Assembly (NCBI GenBank): GCA_017307955.1
Contig: JAFKFV010000015.1
Coordinates: 1-64,000, forward strand
Source: Allobosea sp.
GTDB taxonomy: Bacteria > Pseudomonadota > Alphaproteobacteria > Rhizobiales > Kaistiaceae
Length of the DNA stretch: 64,000 nt
Direction: 5' to 3'
A program made the position numbers and the translations under genes. Under the pieces are notes generated by a model. It had not been told where the DNA came from and made no database searches. It saw only the letters and a list, made by a program, of their open reading frames with translations. Position 1 is the stretch's first letter, and each line of letters starts with the position of its first letter. Below, in pieces: positions 27,610 to 36,703 of the stretch.

Positions 27610-27671
27610 CGGACGGGCTGCAACGCAAGGATTCAGGCCATTCCTGCGGTTCTGATCCACAGGGGATAGGC

Positions 27672-27693
27672 TCCCCTCGGCTCCACCAATCCG
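27672..27693 (+). repeat. Distal attachment site of the island
   Basis: A 22-bp exact copy of 19679-19700, beginning TCCCCTCGGCTCCACCA and followed by a partly similar flank. It carries only the 3' end of the tRNA, not a full gene. Confidence 0.85.
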
Positions 27694-27806
27694 CTGATGA
27701 TTGGTAAAACAGCAGCTAGATCATTGCTCTGAACCGCGCGCCCTTGCAGGCGCGCAGCGGCTTCGCGCAGGCTTGGGCACGCGGCACTGACCGGCCTCGC
27801 CGGTGA

Positions 27807-27871
27807 GAACGCTCCCTGCAGGAGCGTTCCCGTCCTTCGGCGCCGGCCGGCATTGGTTAACCGGCCGGCGC
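27807..27871 (-). terminator. Double stem-loop after the peptide-binding protein gene
   Basis: Two hairpins lie beyond the stop of the peptide-binding gene. The first has GAACGCTCC/GGAGCGTTC arms (27807-27829) with a 5-nt loop. The second has an 11-bp GC stem (27840-27850 with 27861-27871) and a 10-nt loop. There is no long T tract, so termination strength is uncertain; the second hairpin is nearest the stop codon. Confidence 0.55.
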
Positions 27872-27877
27872 GTCGTC

Positions 27878-29431
27878 TCATTCCGTGAAGCCGATCTTCT
27901 CCATGTGCAGCGACAGCGTCGGCGTGATCTCCGAGCCGGTCACATTGGTGTTCATGAGATAGTTCAGCGTCTCGTAATGGGCGAAGACGATCGGCGCGTC
28001 CGCGGTGACGAGGCCGCGGATCTCGCGATAGAGCGCCTTGCGCGCCGCGGTGTCGTCGCTCGAGGCCGCCTGGTCGATCAGCGCGTCCACCTTCGGGTTG
28101 GAATAGCCCGTGGTGTTGATCGGGCCGCCGGAGCGGATGACCAGCGAGTAGAAGTTGTCGGGATCGATCGTCCGCTCCTGATAGGCGCTCGTGATCGAGA
28201 AGTTGCCCGAGACGAAGGCGTCGTACCAGACCGAGACGTCGACCGGCTTGATCTCCATGTCGATGCCGACCTGCTTCAGCTGGTCGCGCACCACCTGCCC
28301 GGTCTTCAGCAACTCCGGATATTGCGGCAGGCCGAGATACTCGACCTTGAGACCATCGGGATGGCCGGCCTCCGCGAGCAGCGCCTTGGCCTTGGCGATG
28401 TCCTGCGCGGCACCGAACAGGCCCTCGGCATCATACCAGGACGAGCCCGTGGGCACCTCCTCCAGGCCGAGTTCGCCGGTCCCGAGATAGGCGACGTCGC
28501 GGATATCGGCGCGCGAGATGGCGAGCGCCACCGCCTGGCGAACCTTGGGATCGTCGAAGGGCGGCTTCCGCGTGTTCAGCGCCAGGAAGTCGGGAATGCC
28601 GGCCACCGGGCTGGTCACATAGGTGAAGCGGCTGTCGGCCTTCAGCGCCGGCACCTGGTTGAGCGGCACCGCGTCGATCCAGTCGAGCTCGCCGGCGGCC
28701 AGCGCGTCGATGCGGCTCTGGTCGACGGGCAGGAAGCGGAAGGTGACGCCGTCGAGATAAGGCAGCGACGGCTTGAAGTAGTTGGGGTTCTTCTTGACGG
28801 TGATGTGGTCGCCCTGAACCCACTCGACGAATTCGAACGGCCCGGTGCCGACAGGATTGCGGGCGGGATCGCCGCTCTCGATCGCCTTCTTGTTCACGAT
28901 CTGGCCGTTGGTGGCGAGATTGGTGAGGAACGGCCCGAAGGGTGACTTGAGGTGAAACACCGCGACGGCCGGGTCGCTCGCATCGACGGAGTCGATCTGC
29001 GAATAGAGGCCGGCATAGGCGCTGGCGGTCTTCGGGTCGAGGATGCGCTCGAAGGTGTATTTGACGTCGGCGGAGGTGAACTTCTCGCCATTGTGGAAGC
29101 TGGCATTGGTAACGAGCTCGAAGCGCCATGTCTTCGGATCGACCTGCTTCCAGGCAGTGGCGAGATCGCCCACGAACTGGCCGGACGGGTCCATGTCGAT
29201 CAGCTTCGAGAAGATGCCCTCATAGACCTGGGCGCCGGTATAGATCGACGAGGTCGCCGGATCGAGCACGTCGGGCTCGCCCGTCAGCGCGGCGCGCAGT
29301 TCGCCGCCCGGCTTGATCTCCGCGGCGAGCGCGGCCGGGCCGGCGAGCGCCAGCGAGATCGAGAACGCGGCGAGTGCGCGCACAAGGGGTCGCGCGACGC
29401 GGACCCCGGCTCTTGCTTGTGTGGAGGTCAT
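27878..29431 (-). CDS. Peptide ABC transporter substrate-binding protein (SBP_bac_5)
   Basis: The 517-aa protein has a signal peptide (ending at AALAAE) and the family-5 extracellular solute-binding fold: ELRAALTGEPDVLDPATSS, TSADVKYTFERILDP, VGTGPFEFVEWVQGD and the C-terminal YFVFAHYETL-like region. It delivers peptides or related solutes to the DppBCDF-like transporter encoded just upstream in the same operon. It is the last gene of the operon. The start is ATG 29431 by its signal peptide. Confidence 0.93.
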   Translation of the reverse strand: MTSTQARAGVRVARPLVRALAAFSISLALAGPAALAAEIKPGGELRAALTGEPDVLDPATSSIYTGAQVYEGIFSKLIDMDPSGQFVGDLATAWKQVDPKTWRFELVTNASFHNGEKFTSADVKYTFERILDPKTASAYAGLYSQIDSVDASDPAVAVFHLKSPFGPFLTNLATNGQIVNKKAIESGDPARNPVGTGPFEFVEWVQGDHITVKKNPNYFKPSLPYLDGVTFRFLPVDQSRIDALAAGELDWIDAVPLNQVPALKADSRFTYVTSPVAGIPDFLALNTRKPPFDDPKVRQAVALAISRADIRDVAYLGTGELGLEEVPTGSSWYDAEGLFGAAQDIAKAKALLAEAGHPDGLKVEYLGLPQYPELLKTGQVVRDQLKQVGIDMEIKPVDVSVWYDAFVSGNFSITSAYQERTIDPDNFYSLVIRSGGPINTTGYSNPKVDALIDQAASSDDTAARKALYREIRGLVTADAPIVFAHYETLNYLMNTNVTGSEITPTLSLHMEKIGFTE

Positions 29432-29466
29432 TTCGGATGTCCCTGGCTGGAGGTTCGGTCTGTTCT

Positions 29467-30267
29467 TCAGACGCTGCTTACGAATTCGACGAACGCGGCA
29501 TTGAACGGGTCGGGGCTCTCCCACATGCAGGCATGGCCGCCCGGCACCGTCTGCCAGCGCGCGCCGGGAATGGCTTCCTGCAACAGCTTCGAGAGACGCA
29601 CCGGGATCAGGATGTCCTCCTCGCCGGCGAGGACCATGGTCGGCACCTTGATCGCGCCGACCCGGCCGAGCGCATCATGGTTCTGGATGACGGCAAGCTG
29701 GGCGAGATAGGGCTCGACCTTCATGTCGAGCGCCGCCATGGCAGCGGCAAACTCGGCGGCGTCGGCGGGCCGCTCGTTGAAGAACGGCCCGGTGAAGGCC
29801 CAGAGCGCCACGTCGCGCATCACGAAGGGCACGTCGATCTTCTGCGCGAGATCGGCCCACATCGCGAACATGGTCTGGCAGAAGGCGTCGGCGGTGCCAT
29901 AGGTGCAGGCGAGCGTCAGCGACTTGAGGTCGGCGCCATAGGCGAGCGCATATTCCTGCGCGATCATCCCGCCCATCGAGACGCCCATCATGTGGAAGTC
30001 GCGAAGGCCGAGATGGTCGACGAGCGCCTTGGCGTCGTCGGCGAGTTGCCTTGAGGAATAGGGGCCGGCCGGACGGTCGGACTGGCCGATGCCGCGATTG
30101 TCGAACGAGAGCACCTTGTAGCCGGCCGCGACGAGCGCGGGGACCTGGAAGCCCCAGGAGGTCAGGTCATCGGCAAGGCCGTTGACGAGCACGATCGTGC
30201 CCTTCGTACCCTCTTCGCCATCGATCTGGTAGTTGGTGGTGAGGCCGTTCAGCTGGACTTTCGGCAT
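29467..30267 (-). CDS. Alpha/beta hydrolase
   Basis: The 266-aa protein has the alpha/beta hydrolase fold with nucleophile elbow GVSMGG, an oxyanion region (LVNGLADDLTSWGFQ), the acid near GEEDILIP, and the histidine in VPGGHACMWESPD. It resembles 3-oxoadipate enol-lactonases and other small esterases. Lying between DppF and the binding protein, it probably acts on the imported substrate, for example by cleaving an ester, lactone or amide. Confidence 0.88.
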   Translation of the reverse strand: MPKVQLNGLTTNYQIDGEEGTKGTIVLVNGLADDLTSWGFQVPALVAAGYKVLSFDNRGIGQSDRPAGPYSSRQLADDAKALVDHLGLRDFHMMGVSMGGMIAQEYALAYGADLKSLTLACTYGTADAFCQTMFAMWADLAQKIDVPFVMRDVALWAFTGPFFNERPADAAEFAAAMAALDMKVEPYLAQLAVIQNHDALGRVGAIKVPTMVLAGEEDILIPVRLSKLLQEAIPGARWQTVPGGHACMWESPDPFNAAFVEFVSSV

Positions 30268-30268
30268 T

Positions 30269-31069
30269 CTATCCTCCTCGGAAGGCGGGACGGGGCCGCG
30301 GCACCGCGGCGATGAGGGCTTTGGTGTAGGCGTGGCTCGGCGCGTCGATCACGGCATCCGCCGACCCGGTCTCGACGATGCGACCCTGCTGCATGACGGC
30401 GACGGCATCGCTGACATGGGCGACCACCGCGAGATCATGCGTGATGAAGAGCGCGGCGAGGCCGAGATCGCGCTTCAGGTCCATGAAGAGATTGAGGATC
30501 TGCGCCTGCACGCTCATGTCGAGCGCGCTGACCGGTTCGTCGGCGACGATCAGCTCCGGCTCGCTGGCAAGCGCCGCCGCGATGGCGACACGCTGGCGCT
30601 GGCCGCCGGACAGCTGCGAAGGCAGCCGTTTCGCGAAGACGGGATCGAGGCCGACCCGGGCGAAAAGATCGGCGACGCGCCGCGCGCGATCGCTGTTCGA
30701 GCCGATCCCGAAGCAGTCGAGCGCCTCGCGCACGCTGCGGCCGACCGGCCAGCGCGGATCGAGGCTGCCGAACGGGTCCTGGAACACCGGCTGCACGCGG
30801 CGGCGGAAATCCGCGAGCCGCCGGCCGGAAAGCCCCTGGACATCGGCGCCCTCGAACAGGATCGCGCCGGAGTCGGGCCGCGTCAGGCCGAGGATGCAGC
30901 GGCCGAGCGTCGACTTGCCGCTGCCGCTTTCGCCGACGAGGCCGAGCGTCTCCCCGCGCGCCACGGCGATCGAGACGCCGCCGAGCGCCGTCGCGCGCCG
31001 CCGGCCGAAAAATCCGCCCGGCGCGGCATAGGTCTTGACGAGGTTCTCGACGCGCAGGAGTTCAGCCAT
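30269..31069 (-). CDS. Peptide ABC transporter ATPase (DppF-like)
   Basis: The 266-aa protein carries Walker A (GESGSGKST), Q-loop (FQDPFGSLDPRWP), signature (LSGGQRQR), Walker B (LIVADEPVSAL) and H-loop (ITHDL). It lacks the long C-terminal CX-rich tail of full OppF proteins. It pairs with the ATPase at 31062, whose end it overlaps by 8 bp, and powers the permeases upstream. Confidence 0.93.
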   Translation of the reverse strand: MAELLRVENLVKTYAAPGGFFGRRRATALGGVSIAVARGETLGLVGESGSGKSTLGRCILGLTRPDSGAILFEGADVQGLSGRRLADFRRRVQPVFQDPFGSLDPRWPVGRSVREALDCFGIGSNSDRARRVADLFARVGLDPVFAKRLPSQLSGGQRQRVAIAAALASEPELIVADEPVSALDMSVQAQILNLFMDLKRDLGLAALFITHDLAVVAHVSDAVAVMQQGRIVETGSADAVIDAPSHAYTKALIAAVPRPRPAFRGG

Positions 31070-31928
31070 CGGCCGCCTCCGCGCCCTCGCTCTCGCGCGC
31101 CTCGAGGCTCTCCACGCTCCATTCGCGCGGGATCACCGGCAGCCGCGCGCCGCGCTTCGCCGCCGCCGGCCGCGCCGCGATCAGCGCGCGCGTATAGGGA
31201 TGCGACGGCCGCTCGAAGAGATCGGCGGTGGCGGCAACCTCGAGCAGTCGGCCGCGATACATGACGCCGACGCGGTCGCAGACCATCTGCACCACGCCGA
31301 GATCATGCGTGATCAGCAGCACCGTCGTCCCGTGCTCGCGGCGCAGGCGATCGATGAGCTCAAGCACCTGCGCCTGGATGGTGACGTCGAGCGCCGTCGT
31401 CGGCTCGTCGGCGATCAGCAGCTTCGGGTCGTTGGCAAGCGCCGCCGCGATGACGATTCGCTGCCGCTGGCCACCCGAGAAGCGGTGCGGCACGTCGCGA
31501 TAGCGCTCCGCCGCCCGGGCGATGCCGACCTCGTCCATCAAGGCGATGGCGCGGGTGCGGGCTTCGCGGGCGCTGCCGAGGCCATGCGCCCGGATCGTCT
31601 CGGCGATCTGGTCGCCGACGCCCCAGGTCGGATCGAGGCTGGCCGTCGGGTCCTGGAAGATCATCGAGACGGAGCGACCGCGCAGTGTCCTGAGCGATGC
31701 CTCGTCGAGGCCGACCATCTCGCGGCCATCGACGCGGATGCTGCCGGAGACGGTCGCCGCGCCCGGAAGCAGTCCCATCACCGCATTGGCGAGGGTCGAC
31801 TTGCCGCTGCCGCTCTCGCCGACGATGCCGAAGATCTCGCCGGCTTCCAGCGCCAGCGAGACGCCCGCCACCGCCTCCGCGGCGCCGAAGCGGACCCGGA
31901 CGTCGTCGAAGGCGAGCGGCGCGGTCAC
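31062..31928 (-). CDS. Peptide ABC transporter ATPase (DppD-like)
   Basis: This 288-aa ATPase has Walker A (GESGSGKSTLANAVMG), Q-loop (FQDPTASLDPTW), signature (FSGGQRQR), Walker B (LLIADEPTTALD) and H-loop (LLITHDLG), plus the HPYTRALIAARP segment at the C-terminus. The start is GTG 31928, which overlaps the stop of the permease gene as GTGA. Confidence 0.93.
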   Translation of the reverse strand: MTAPLAFDDVRVRFGAAEAVAGVSLALEAGEIFGIVGESGSGKSTLANAVMGLLPGAATVSGSIRVDGREMVGLDEASLRTLRGRSVSMIFQDPTASLDPTWGVGDQIAETIRAHGLGSAREARTRAIALMDEVGIARAAERYRDVPHRFSGGQRQRIVIAAALANDPKLLIADEPTTALDVTIQAQVLELIDRLRREHGTTVLLITHDLGVVQMVCDRVGVMYRGRLLEVAATADLFERPSHPYTRALIAARPAAAKRGARLPVIPREWSVESLEARESEGAEAADG

Positions 31929-32779
31929 TCGGCGACCCCGCGCGGATCGAGGGCGCGCCGCAGCCCTTCCCCGAGGAAGGTGAAGCCGAGCACGGCGATG
32001 ACGATGGCGAGGCCCGGGAAGATCTCGACCCAGGGCGCCTGCACCAGCACCTCGCGTCCGTCGGCCAGCATGCCGCCGAGCGAGGGCGTCGGCGGCTGCG
32101 TGCCGAGGCCGAGAAAGGAGAGGCCCGCCTCGAGCTGCAACGCGAAGGCCGCGAGCACGGAGGCCTGCACCACGGCCGGCCCCAGCGCATTCGGCGCGAC
32201 ATGCTGCACGATCGCACGCCAATGGCTGGCGCCGCGGGCGCGGGCCCCGGAGACATAATCGTTGCGGCTGACGATCAGAGTGCTTGCGCGCATGACCCGG
32301 GCAAGGATCGGCAGATAGATGACGGCGATGGCCAGCGCCGCGATGCTGCTGCCGGGCCCGAGCACGGCGATGAACGCGACCGCGAGCAGCATCGCCGGAA
32401 AGACGAGGATCAGGTCGAGCAGGCGCGAGATGGCGCTGTCGGTCCAGCGGCCGAAATAGCCGGCGGCGAGGCCGAGCGGCACCGCGACGACAAAGGAACC
32501 GAGCACGGCGGCGATCGATACGGCGAGGCTGGCGCGGAGGCCGAAGATCACCCGGCTCAGCACGTCGCGGCCGAGCACGTCGGAACCGAAGGGATGGGCC
32601 AGGTCCGGCGCGCCGAGGACGCGGCTGACCTCGACCGCCTCGGGATCGTGCGGCGCCAGGAGCGGCGCGGCCACGGCGATGACAATGAGCGCCGCGATCA
32701 GCCCGCCGCCGATGCGGATCAGGCGGTTGCTTTCGCGTGTCCGGGCGCCCGGACGCTGCTCCGTCGCGGCGACCGTCAT
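31925..32779 (-). CDS. Peptide ABC transporter permease (DppC-like)
   Basis: The 284-aa permease has about six membrane segments, the N-terminal extension with HPFGSDVLGRDVLSRV, and the EAA-loop-like SGARARGASHWRAIVQHVAPNA. It forms the inner-membrane channel with the DppB-like partner. It overlaps both neighbours by four bases. Confidence 0.93.
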   Translation of the reverse strand: MTVAATEQRPGARTRESNRLIRIGGGLIAALIVIAVAAPLLAPHDPEAVEVSRVLGAPDLAHPFGSDVLGRDVLSRVIFGLRASLAVSIAAVLGSFVVAVPLGLAAGYFGRWTDSAISRLLDLILVFPAMLLAVAFIAVLGPGSSIAALAIAVIYLPILARVMRASTLIVSRNDYVSGARARGASHWRAIVQHVAPNALGPAVVQASVLAAFALQLEAGLSFLGLGTQPPTPSLGGMLADGREVLVQAPWVEIFPGLAIVIAVLGFTFLGEGLRRALDPRGVAE

Positions 32780-33735
32780 CGTGATCCTCCGTCTGCGACG
32801 CGCGGGTCGAGCCAGGCGACGAGGAGATCGGTCACCAGCGTCACCAGGATGAACAGCGTCGCTACCGCGAGGACGCCGGCCTGGACGACGGGATAGTTGC
32901 GCTGGTTGATCGCGGTGACGATGAGCCTTCCGACGCCGGGCAGCGCGAACATGGTTTCGATGACGATGGCGCCGCCGAGCAGCACGCCGACCTGGATGCC
33001 GACGACGGTGGCGATCGCCGGCCCGGCATTCCTGAGCGCATGCCCGTAGAGGATGCGGCGCGGCGACACGCCCTTGGCCCGCAGGAAGGTGACGAAGGGA
33101 CGGCCCAGCACGCCGGCGATCGCGGCGCGCGTCGTCCGCAGGATATAGGCCGCCTCGCCGGTTGCCAGCGTCAGCACGGGCAGCGTCATGTAGCGGAGAT
33201 TGCCGATGGGATCGCGCGAGAACGGCACATAGCCGGAGGGCGGCAGCAGCGCGAGCGTCGCGGCGAAGACGAGGACCAGCATGATGCCGAGCCAGAAGTC
33301 GGGCACGCTGATGCCGAACACCACGAAGCCCTCGGTCAGCCGGCGCTGCCAACGACCGCCGGTCGCCGCGCCGATGCCGAGCGGAACGCCGACCAGGACG
33401 GCGATCAGCATGGAGAGACCGGCAAGCTCCAGCGTCACCGGCAGGCGCTGCGCCAAGAGCTGCGACAGCGGCGCGTGGCTGACGATGTCCTTGCCGAGAT
33501 CGCCCCTCAGAAGCGCCCCAGCCCAGTCGAGATATTGCTGGAAGAGGCTGCGGTCGAGGCCGAGCTGCTGGCGCAGCGTCGCGACATTCTCGTCGGTCGC
33601 CCGGAAACCGAGCATCGTCCTGACGGGATCGCCCGGCACGAGGCGCAGGATCAGGAAGACGACGATGCTCATGACCACCAGCATCGGGATGGTGATGGCG
33701 AGGCGGCGGAGCACGAAGGCGAGCGGCCCGCTCAT
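32776..33735 (-). CDS. Peptide ABC transporter permease (DppB-like)
   Basis: The 319-aa permease starts MSGPLAFVLRRLAITIPML and has six membrane segments, the characteristic RLVPGDPVRTMLG early loop, and the EAA-type loop FLRAKGVSPRRILYGHALRNA. It is the channel partner of the DppC-like protein. ATG overlaps the GntR stop (ATGA), so the regulator and transporter are made from one transcript. Confidence 0.93.
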   Translation of the reverse strand: MSGPLAFVLRRLAITIPMLVVMSIVVFLILRLVPGDPVRTMLGFRATDENVATLRQQLGLDRSLFQQYLDWAGALLRGDLGKDIVSHAPLSQLLAQRLPVTLELAGLSMLIAVLVGVPLGIGAATGGRWQRRLTEGFVVFGISVPDFWLGIMLVLVFAATLALLPPSGYVPFSRDPIGNLRYMTLPVLTLATGEAAYILRTTRAAIAGVLGRPFVTFLRAKGVSPRRILYGHALRNAGPAIATVVGIQVGVLLGGAIVIETMFALPGVGRLIVTAINQRNYPVVQAGVLAVATLFILVTLVTDLLVAWLDPRVADGGSR

Positions 33736-34487
33736 GGCGCGCCCTCCCCGCCCGCGCCGGCCCGCGCGACGAGGTCGCGGATCAGCTTCTCCGAAATGGT
33801 GAAATGCACGGCGGCGATCGCGGCGGCCTCCTCGCCGCGGCCCTCGACCACCGCGGCGACGAGATCGTGATGCTGCACGAGCGCGGTGCGTCGTGCCTCG
33901 TCCGAATAGGGCTCGGCGCCGAGATTGAGCGTGATCCGCGCCCGAAGATCGACCGACATCGCGACGAGGATCGGATTGTGCGTCGCCTCGGCGATGGCGA
34001 GATGCAGCGCGGAATCGGCGCGCCGCGAGGCGTCGTGATCCGGCGCCGCGACATAGTCGGCGAGCGCCGCCGTCATCGCCGCGATATCGGCCTCGGTCCG
34101 CCGCGCCGCGGCAGTCCGCGCGATCAGCGGCTCGACCAGCGTGCGCGCGTCGAAGATGTGCAGGAATTCGGACCATTTGGCCACGATCTGCCGCTGCACA
34201 TGCTCGGCCGAGCGCGGGCCCCAGTCGGCGCGCACGAAATAGCCGCCATTGCGGCCACGGCGGACATCGAGATAGCCGCTGTCGGTGAGCTGCTTCAGCG
34301 CCTCGCGGACGCTGGAGCGCGAAACGCCGAGCATCGCGGCGAGTTCGCGCTCCGTCGGCAGTTGCTGGCCGGTGACATAGAGGCCGAGCGCGACGGCCGT
34401 GACGAGGCGATCGACGACGTCGTCGGCGACGTGGCGGGCGACGATCGGGCCGCCCCAATGCGCTCCGCTGTCGCCGGCCTCGGTCAT
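33732..34487 (-). CDS. GntR-family regulator (FadR subgroup)
   Basis: The 251-aa protein has an N-terminal winged helix (LPTERELAAMLGVSRSSVREALKQL) and an all-helical FCD domain with D/H metal-site positions (HLAIAEATHNP and VQHHDLV). It most likely responds to the transported compound. It is encoded inside the operon, second after the peptidase, which suggests autoregulation. A GTCCGGAC-type inverted repeat lies at the head of the operon. Confidence 0.92.
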   Translation of the reverse strand: MTEAGDSGAHWGGPIVARHVADDVVDRLVTAVALGLYVTGQQLPTERELAAMLGVSRSSVREALKQLTDSGYLDVRRGRNGGYFVRADWGPRSAEHVQRQIVAKWSEFLHIFDARTLVEPLIARTAAARRTEADIAAMTAALADYVAAPDHDASRRADSALHLAIAEATHNPILVAMSVDLRARITLNLGAEPYSDEARRTALVQHHDLVAAVVEGRGEEAAAIAAVHFTISEKLIRDLVARAGAGGEGAP

Positions 34488-35749
34488 CGCCCTTCCTCCC
34501 CGAAGCGCCTCAGGATGAACCGGGCGAGGGTCCGCGCGGCGCCGACGATGCTGTCGAGCTCCACCGATTCATCGACGCCGTGCATCGCATGCGCGGTGGC
34601 GCCGTAGCAGACGGCCGGAATCCCGAACTCGTTGAGATAGATGCGGGCGTCGGTCGTGCTGCCCAGCATGAAGCTTTCGGCAGCGCGCCCATGCGCGGAC
34701 CGGTGCGCCTCGCAAAGGTCGCGGATCAGAGCGTTGTCGTCGTCGAGCAGATAGCCGCGGGCGCGGAAGCCGGTGAAGGACACCACGGGCTGCAGCGCGA
34801 ACGGGCTGCGCGCAGCGTGGCATGCAACGGCATAGCGCAGCCGCTGCTCGGCCTGCTCGGCCGTCCACGCGCGCGGGAAGCCGATGCGGACGCCGACACG
34901 GGCCTCCGACGGCACGGTCGAGATCCAGTCGCCGGCCGACAGTGTTCCGACGCTGACGACATAGGGATCGGCCGCGCCCGCCATGCCCGGCTCGGGCTCG
35001 GAGAGGCGCAGTTCCTGCGACCACTCCTTGAGGCGCGCCACCAGCCCGAGCGCAAGATCGAGCGCGCTCGCCCGGCTGCCCGCGGCATGCGCATGACCCG
35101 CCGGCGACGACACGGTGATATCCGCCCACAGCACCCCGACGCCGCCGGTGAGCAGCCCGAGCCCGGTCGGCTCCAGGACCACGACCTCGTCGGCAACGAC
35201 GCCATGGTCGGTGATGGAGCGCAGCGTCCCGTTGCCGGTGCACTCCTCCTCGACCACCGCGATGAAACCGAGCCGCTTCTTCGCGAAGAGATCGGGCGCA
35301 ACCTGACGCAGCGCGCCGAGCGCCAGCATGCCGACGGCGAAGCCGGATTTCATGTCGCCAGCGCCACGGCCATAGAGGCGGCCGTCGCGACGGGCCGGCG
35401 CAAAGGGCGGCGTCGTCCACAGCGTGGGCGTCGTCGCCGGAACGACGTCGATATGGCCGTTCAGAAGCAGCGTGAGCGGGCCGCTGCCCGGCGTCCGCCC
35501 GACGACCTGATAGCGTTCGTCGGACACGGCATCCGCCGGCGGCGCCACGCCGGCGCGCGGATCGGCGACGGGACCCGCCGCGAAGGGCAGCCTTTCGACA
35601 TCGAGCCCGACGCGCTCCGCCGCCGCCGCGAAGACCTCCAGCGCCGCCTGCTCGCGGCCGACTGGGCTCGGCGCAGCAACCAGCGCTTCGAGCAGGTCGA
35701 AGGCCGCTTCGCTTTCCCGCTCGATCGCCTGGTCGAGGGCATGCAACAT
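34484..35749 (-). CDS. M20-family metallopeptidase (ArgE/DapE type)
   Basis: The 421-aa enzyme has M20 metal motifs: LLNGHIDVVP, GRGAGDMKSGFAVG with the bridging Asp, and EEECTGNG with the catalytic Glu, followed by a dimerisation domain and a terminal GATAHAMHGVDE His. It hydrolyses an N-acyl amino acid, dipeptide or similar amide. As the first gene of the operon it probably processes the imported substrate. It overlaps the GntR gene by four bases. Confidence 0.92.
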   Translation of the reverse strand: MLHALDQAIERESEAAFDLLEALVAAPSPVGREQAALEVFAAAAERVGLDVERLPFAAGPVADPRAGVAPPADAVSDERYQVVGRTPGSGPLTLLLNGHIDVVPATTPTLWTTPPFAPARRDGRLYGRGAGDMKSGFAVGMLALGALRQVAPDLFAKKRLGFIAVVEEECTGNGTLRSITDHGVVADEVVVLEPTGLGLLTGGVGVLWADITVSSPAGHAHAAGSRASALDLALGLVARLKEWSQELRLSEPEPGMAGAADPYVVSVGTLSAGDWISTVPSEARVGVRIGFPRAWTAEQAEQRLRYAVACHAARSPFALQPVVSFTGFRARGYLLDDDNALIRDLCEAHRSAHGRAAESFMLGSTTDARIYLNEFGIPAVCYGATAHAMHGVDESVELDSIVGAARTLARFILRRFGEEGR

Positions 35750-35754
35750 CGGAA

Positions 35755-35785
35755 GGTCCGGATTATTTGGCTTGTTGTCCGGACC
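35755..35785. promoter_or_regulatory. Inverted repeat, probable GntR operator
   Basis: GGTCCGGA (35755-35762) and TCCGGACC (35778-35785) form a perfect 8-bp inverted repeat with a 15-bp spacer. The right arm lies within TGTCCGGACC, itself a near-perfect GntR-like palindrome. It begins 5 bp upstream of the M20 start codon, so binding could also affect translation initiation. The regulator encoded second in this operon is the obvious candidate. Confidence 0.55.
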
Positions 35786-35817
35786 CTATGCCAAAAATCA
35801 CTGCGAGCGCAAGCGCC

Positions 35818-36687
35818 CTACCCCAGCGGGTTGTCGCCCTTCCACCAGTGCTCGAACGGGTTGGACCAGAGGATGCGCTGCATCGTCTCCTCGCTGACGC
35901 GCGGGAGCTTCGTGCCCTCGAGCTGGTCGTTGATGGAGAGGAGCCCGTCGACGGATTCGTCGACCCGCGCCGCCGGGAAGTCGGAGCCGAAGAAGATCTT
36001 GTCGGTGATCCGGTATTCCTGCGCGGCGATCAGGATGTTGTAATACTGCCAAGGCCGGTAGAAGAGCGCCGAGATCTCGCAGAAGACGTTCGGCTGCTTG
36101 CGCGAGACGACGATGCAGTCCTCGTACCAGGGGTGCCCCATATGGGCGAGCACCATCACGAGGTCGGGATAGCGCAGGGCGATCGGCTCGACATGCAGCG
36201 AGCGCCCCATGTCGATCGGCGCATTGCGGGCATAGGTCGTGCCCATATGCATGGTCAGCGGGATGTTGTGCTTCTGCAGATATTCGTAAACCGGCACCAG
36301 CCGCGGGTCCGACAGCGCCACGCCATTATAGATCGGCCCGAACTTGACGCCCTTCAGCTTCAGATCCTCGACCGCGTGCACGAGGCGGTCCATGCAGTCG
36401 GGTCGGCGCGGATCGACATAAGCGAAGCCGACGAACTTCTCCGGATATTTCGCGACCGCCGCCGCCGTCGTCTCGTCGCTGCTCTCGATGCCCGAGCTGT
36501 CGGCATAGTTGAGCGCGAAGACGATCGCCTTCTCGACATGCGCCATCTCGGCATAAAGCGTGTCGGCATCGGCCTTCGGCGCCATCGCGCCCGGCCTCAC
36601 GCGGGCAATCTGCGTCTCGTAGAGCGGCAGAACATCCTCGTCGTTCCAGATATTGACATGGCAATCGCAATAGGCGCGCGCGGTCAT
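35818..36687 (-). CDS. Amidohydrolase-family protein, copy A
   Basis: The 289-aa TIM-barrel amidohydrolase (amidohydrolase_2 type) starts MTARAYCDCHVNIWND. Metal-site candidates are the His of DCHVN, the His of LTMHMGTT and LAHMGHPW, and the Asp of FFGSDFP. The usual D-x-H-x-H motif is DCHVN here, so the second His is Asn. It is a close paralogue of the next gene upstream (about 33 differences in 289 residues by eye). Given the operon, a lactonase or hydrolase of a sugar acid is possible; the substrate is unproven. Confidence 0.85.
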   Translation of the reverse strand: MTARAYCDCHVNIWNDEDVLPLYETQIARVRPGAMAPKADADTLYAEMAHVEKAIVFALNYADSSGIESSDETTAAAVAKYPEKFVGFAYVDPRRPDCMDRLVHAVEDLKLKGVKFGPIYNGVALSDPRLVPVYEYLQKHNIPLTMHMGTTYARNAPIDMGRSLHVEPIALRYPDLVMVLAHMGHPWYEDCIVVSRKQPNVFCEISALFYRPWQYYNILIAAQEYRITDKIFFGSDFPAARVDESVDGLLSINDQLEGTKLPRVSEETMQRILWSNPFEHWWKGDNPLG

Positions 36688-36703
36688 CTCTCGGGTCCTC
36701 GGC

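Larger units (their letters stand above)
19679..27693. mobile_element. Integrative genomic island at tRNA-Ala
   Basis: A 22-bp direct repeat of the tRNA 3' end (19679-19700 and 27672-27693) bounds about 8 kb. A tyrosine integrase lies beside the distal repeat and triple repeats sit just inside both ends. The cargo includes a serine recombinase, a polymerase-like protein, a phage-type regulator, an HNH-like protein, an AbiU2-like HEPN protein, and two frameshifted genes. No conjugation, capsid or replication-initiation genes are recognisable, so it is either a satellite-like element needing a helper or a decayed one. Confidence 0.85.
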
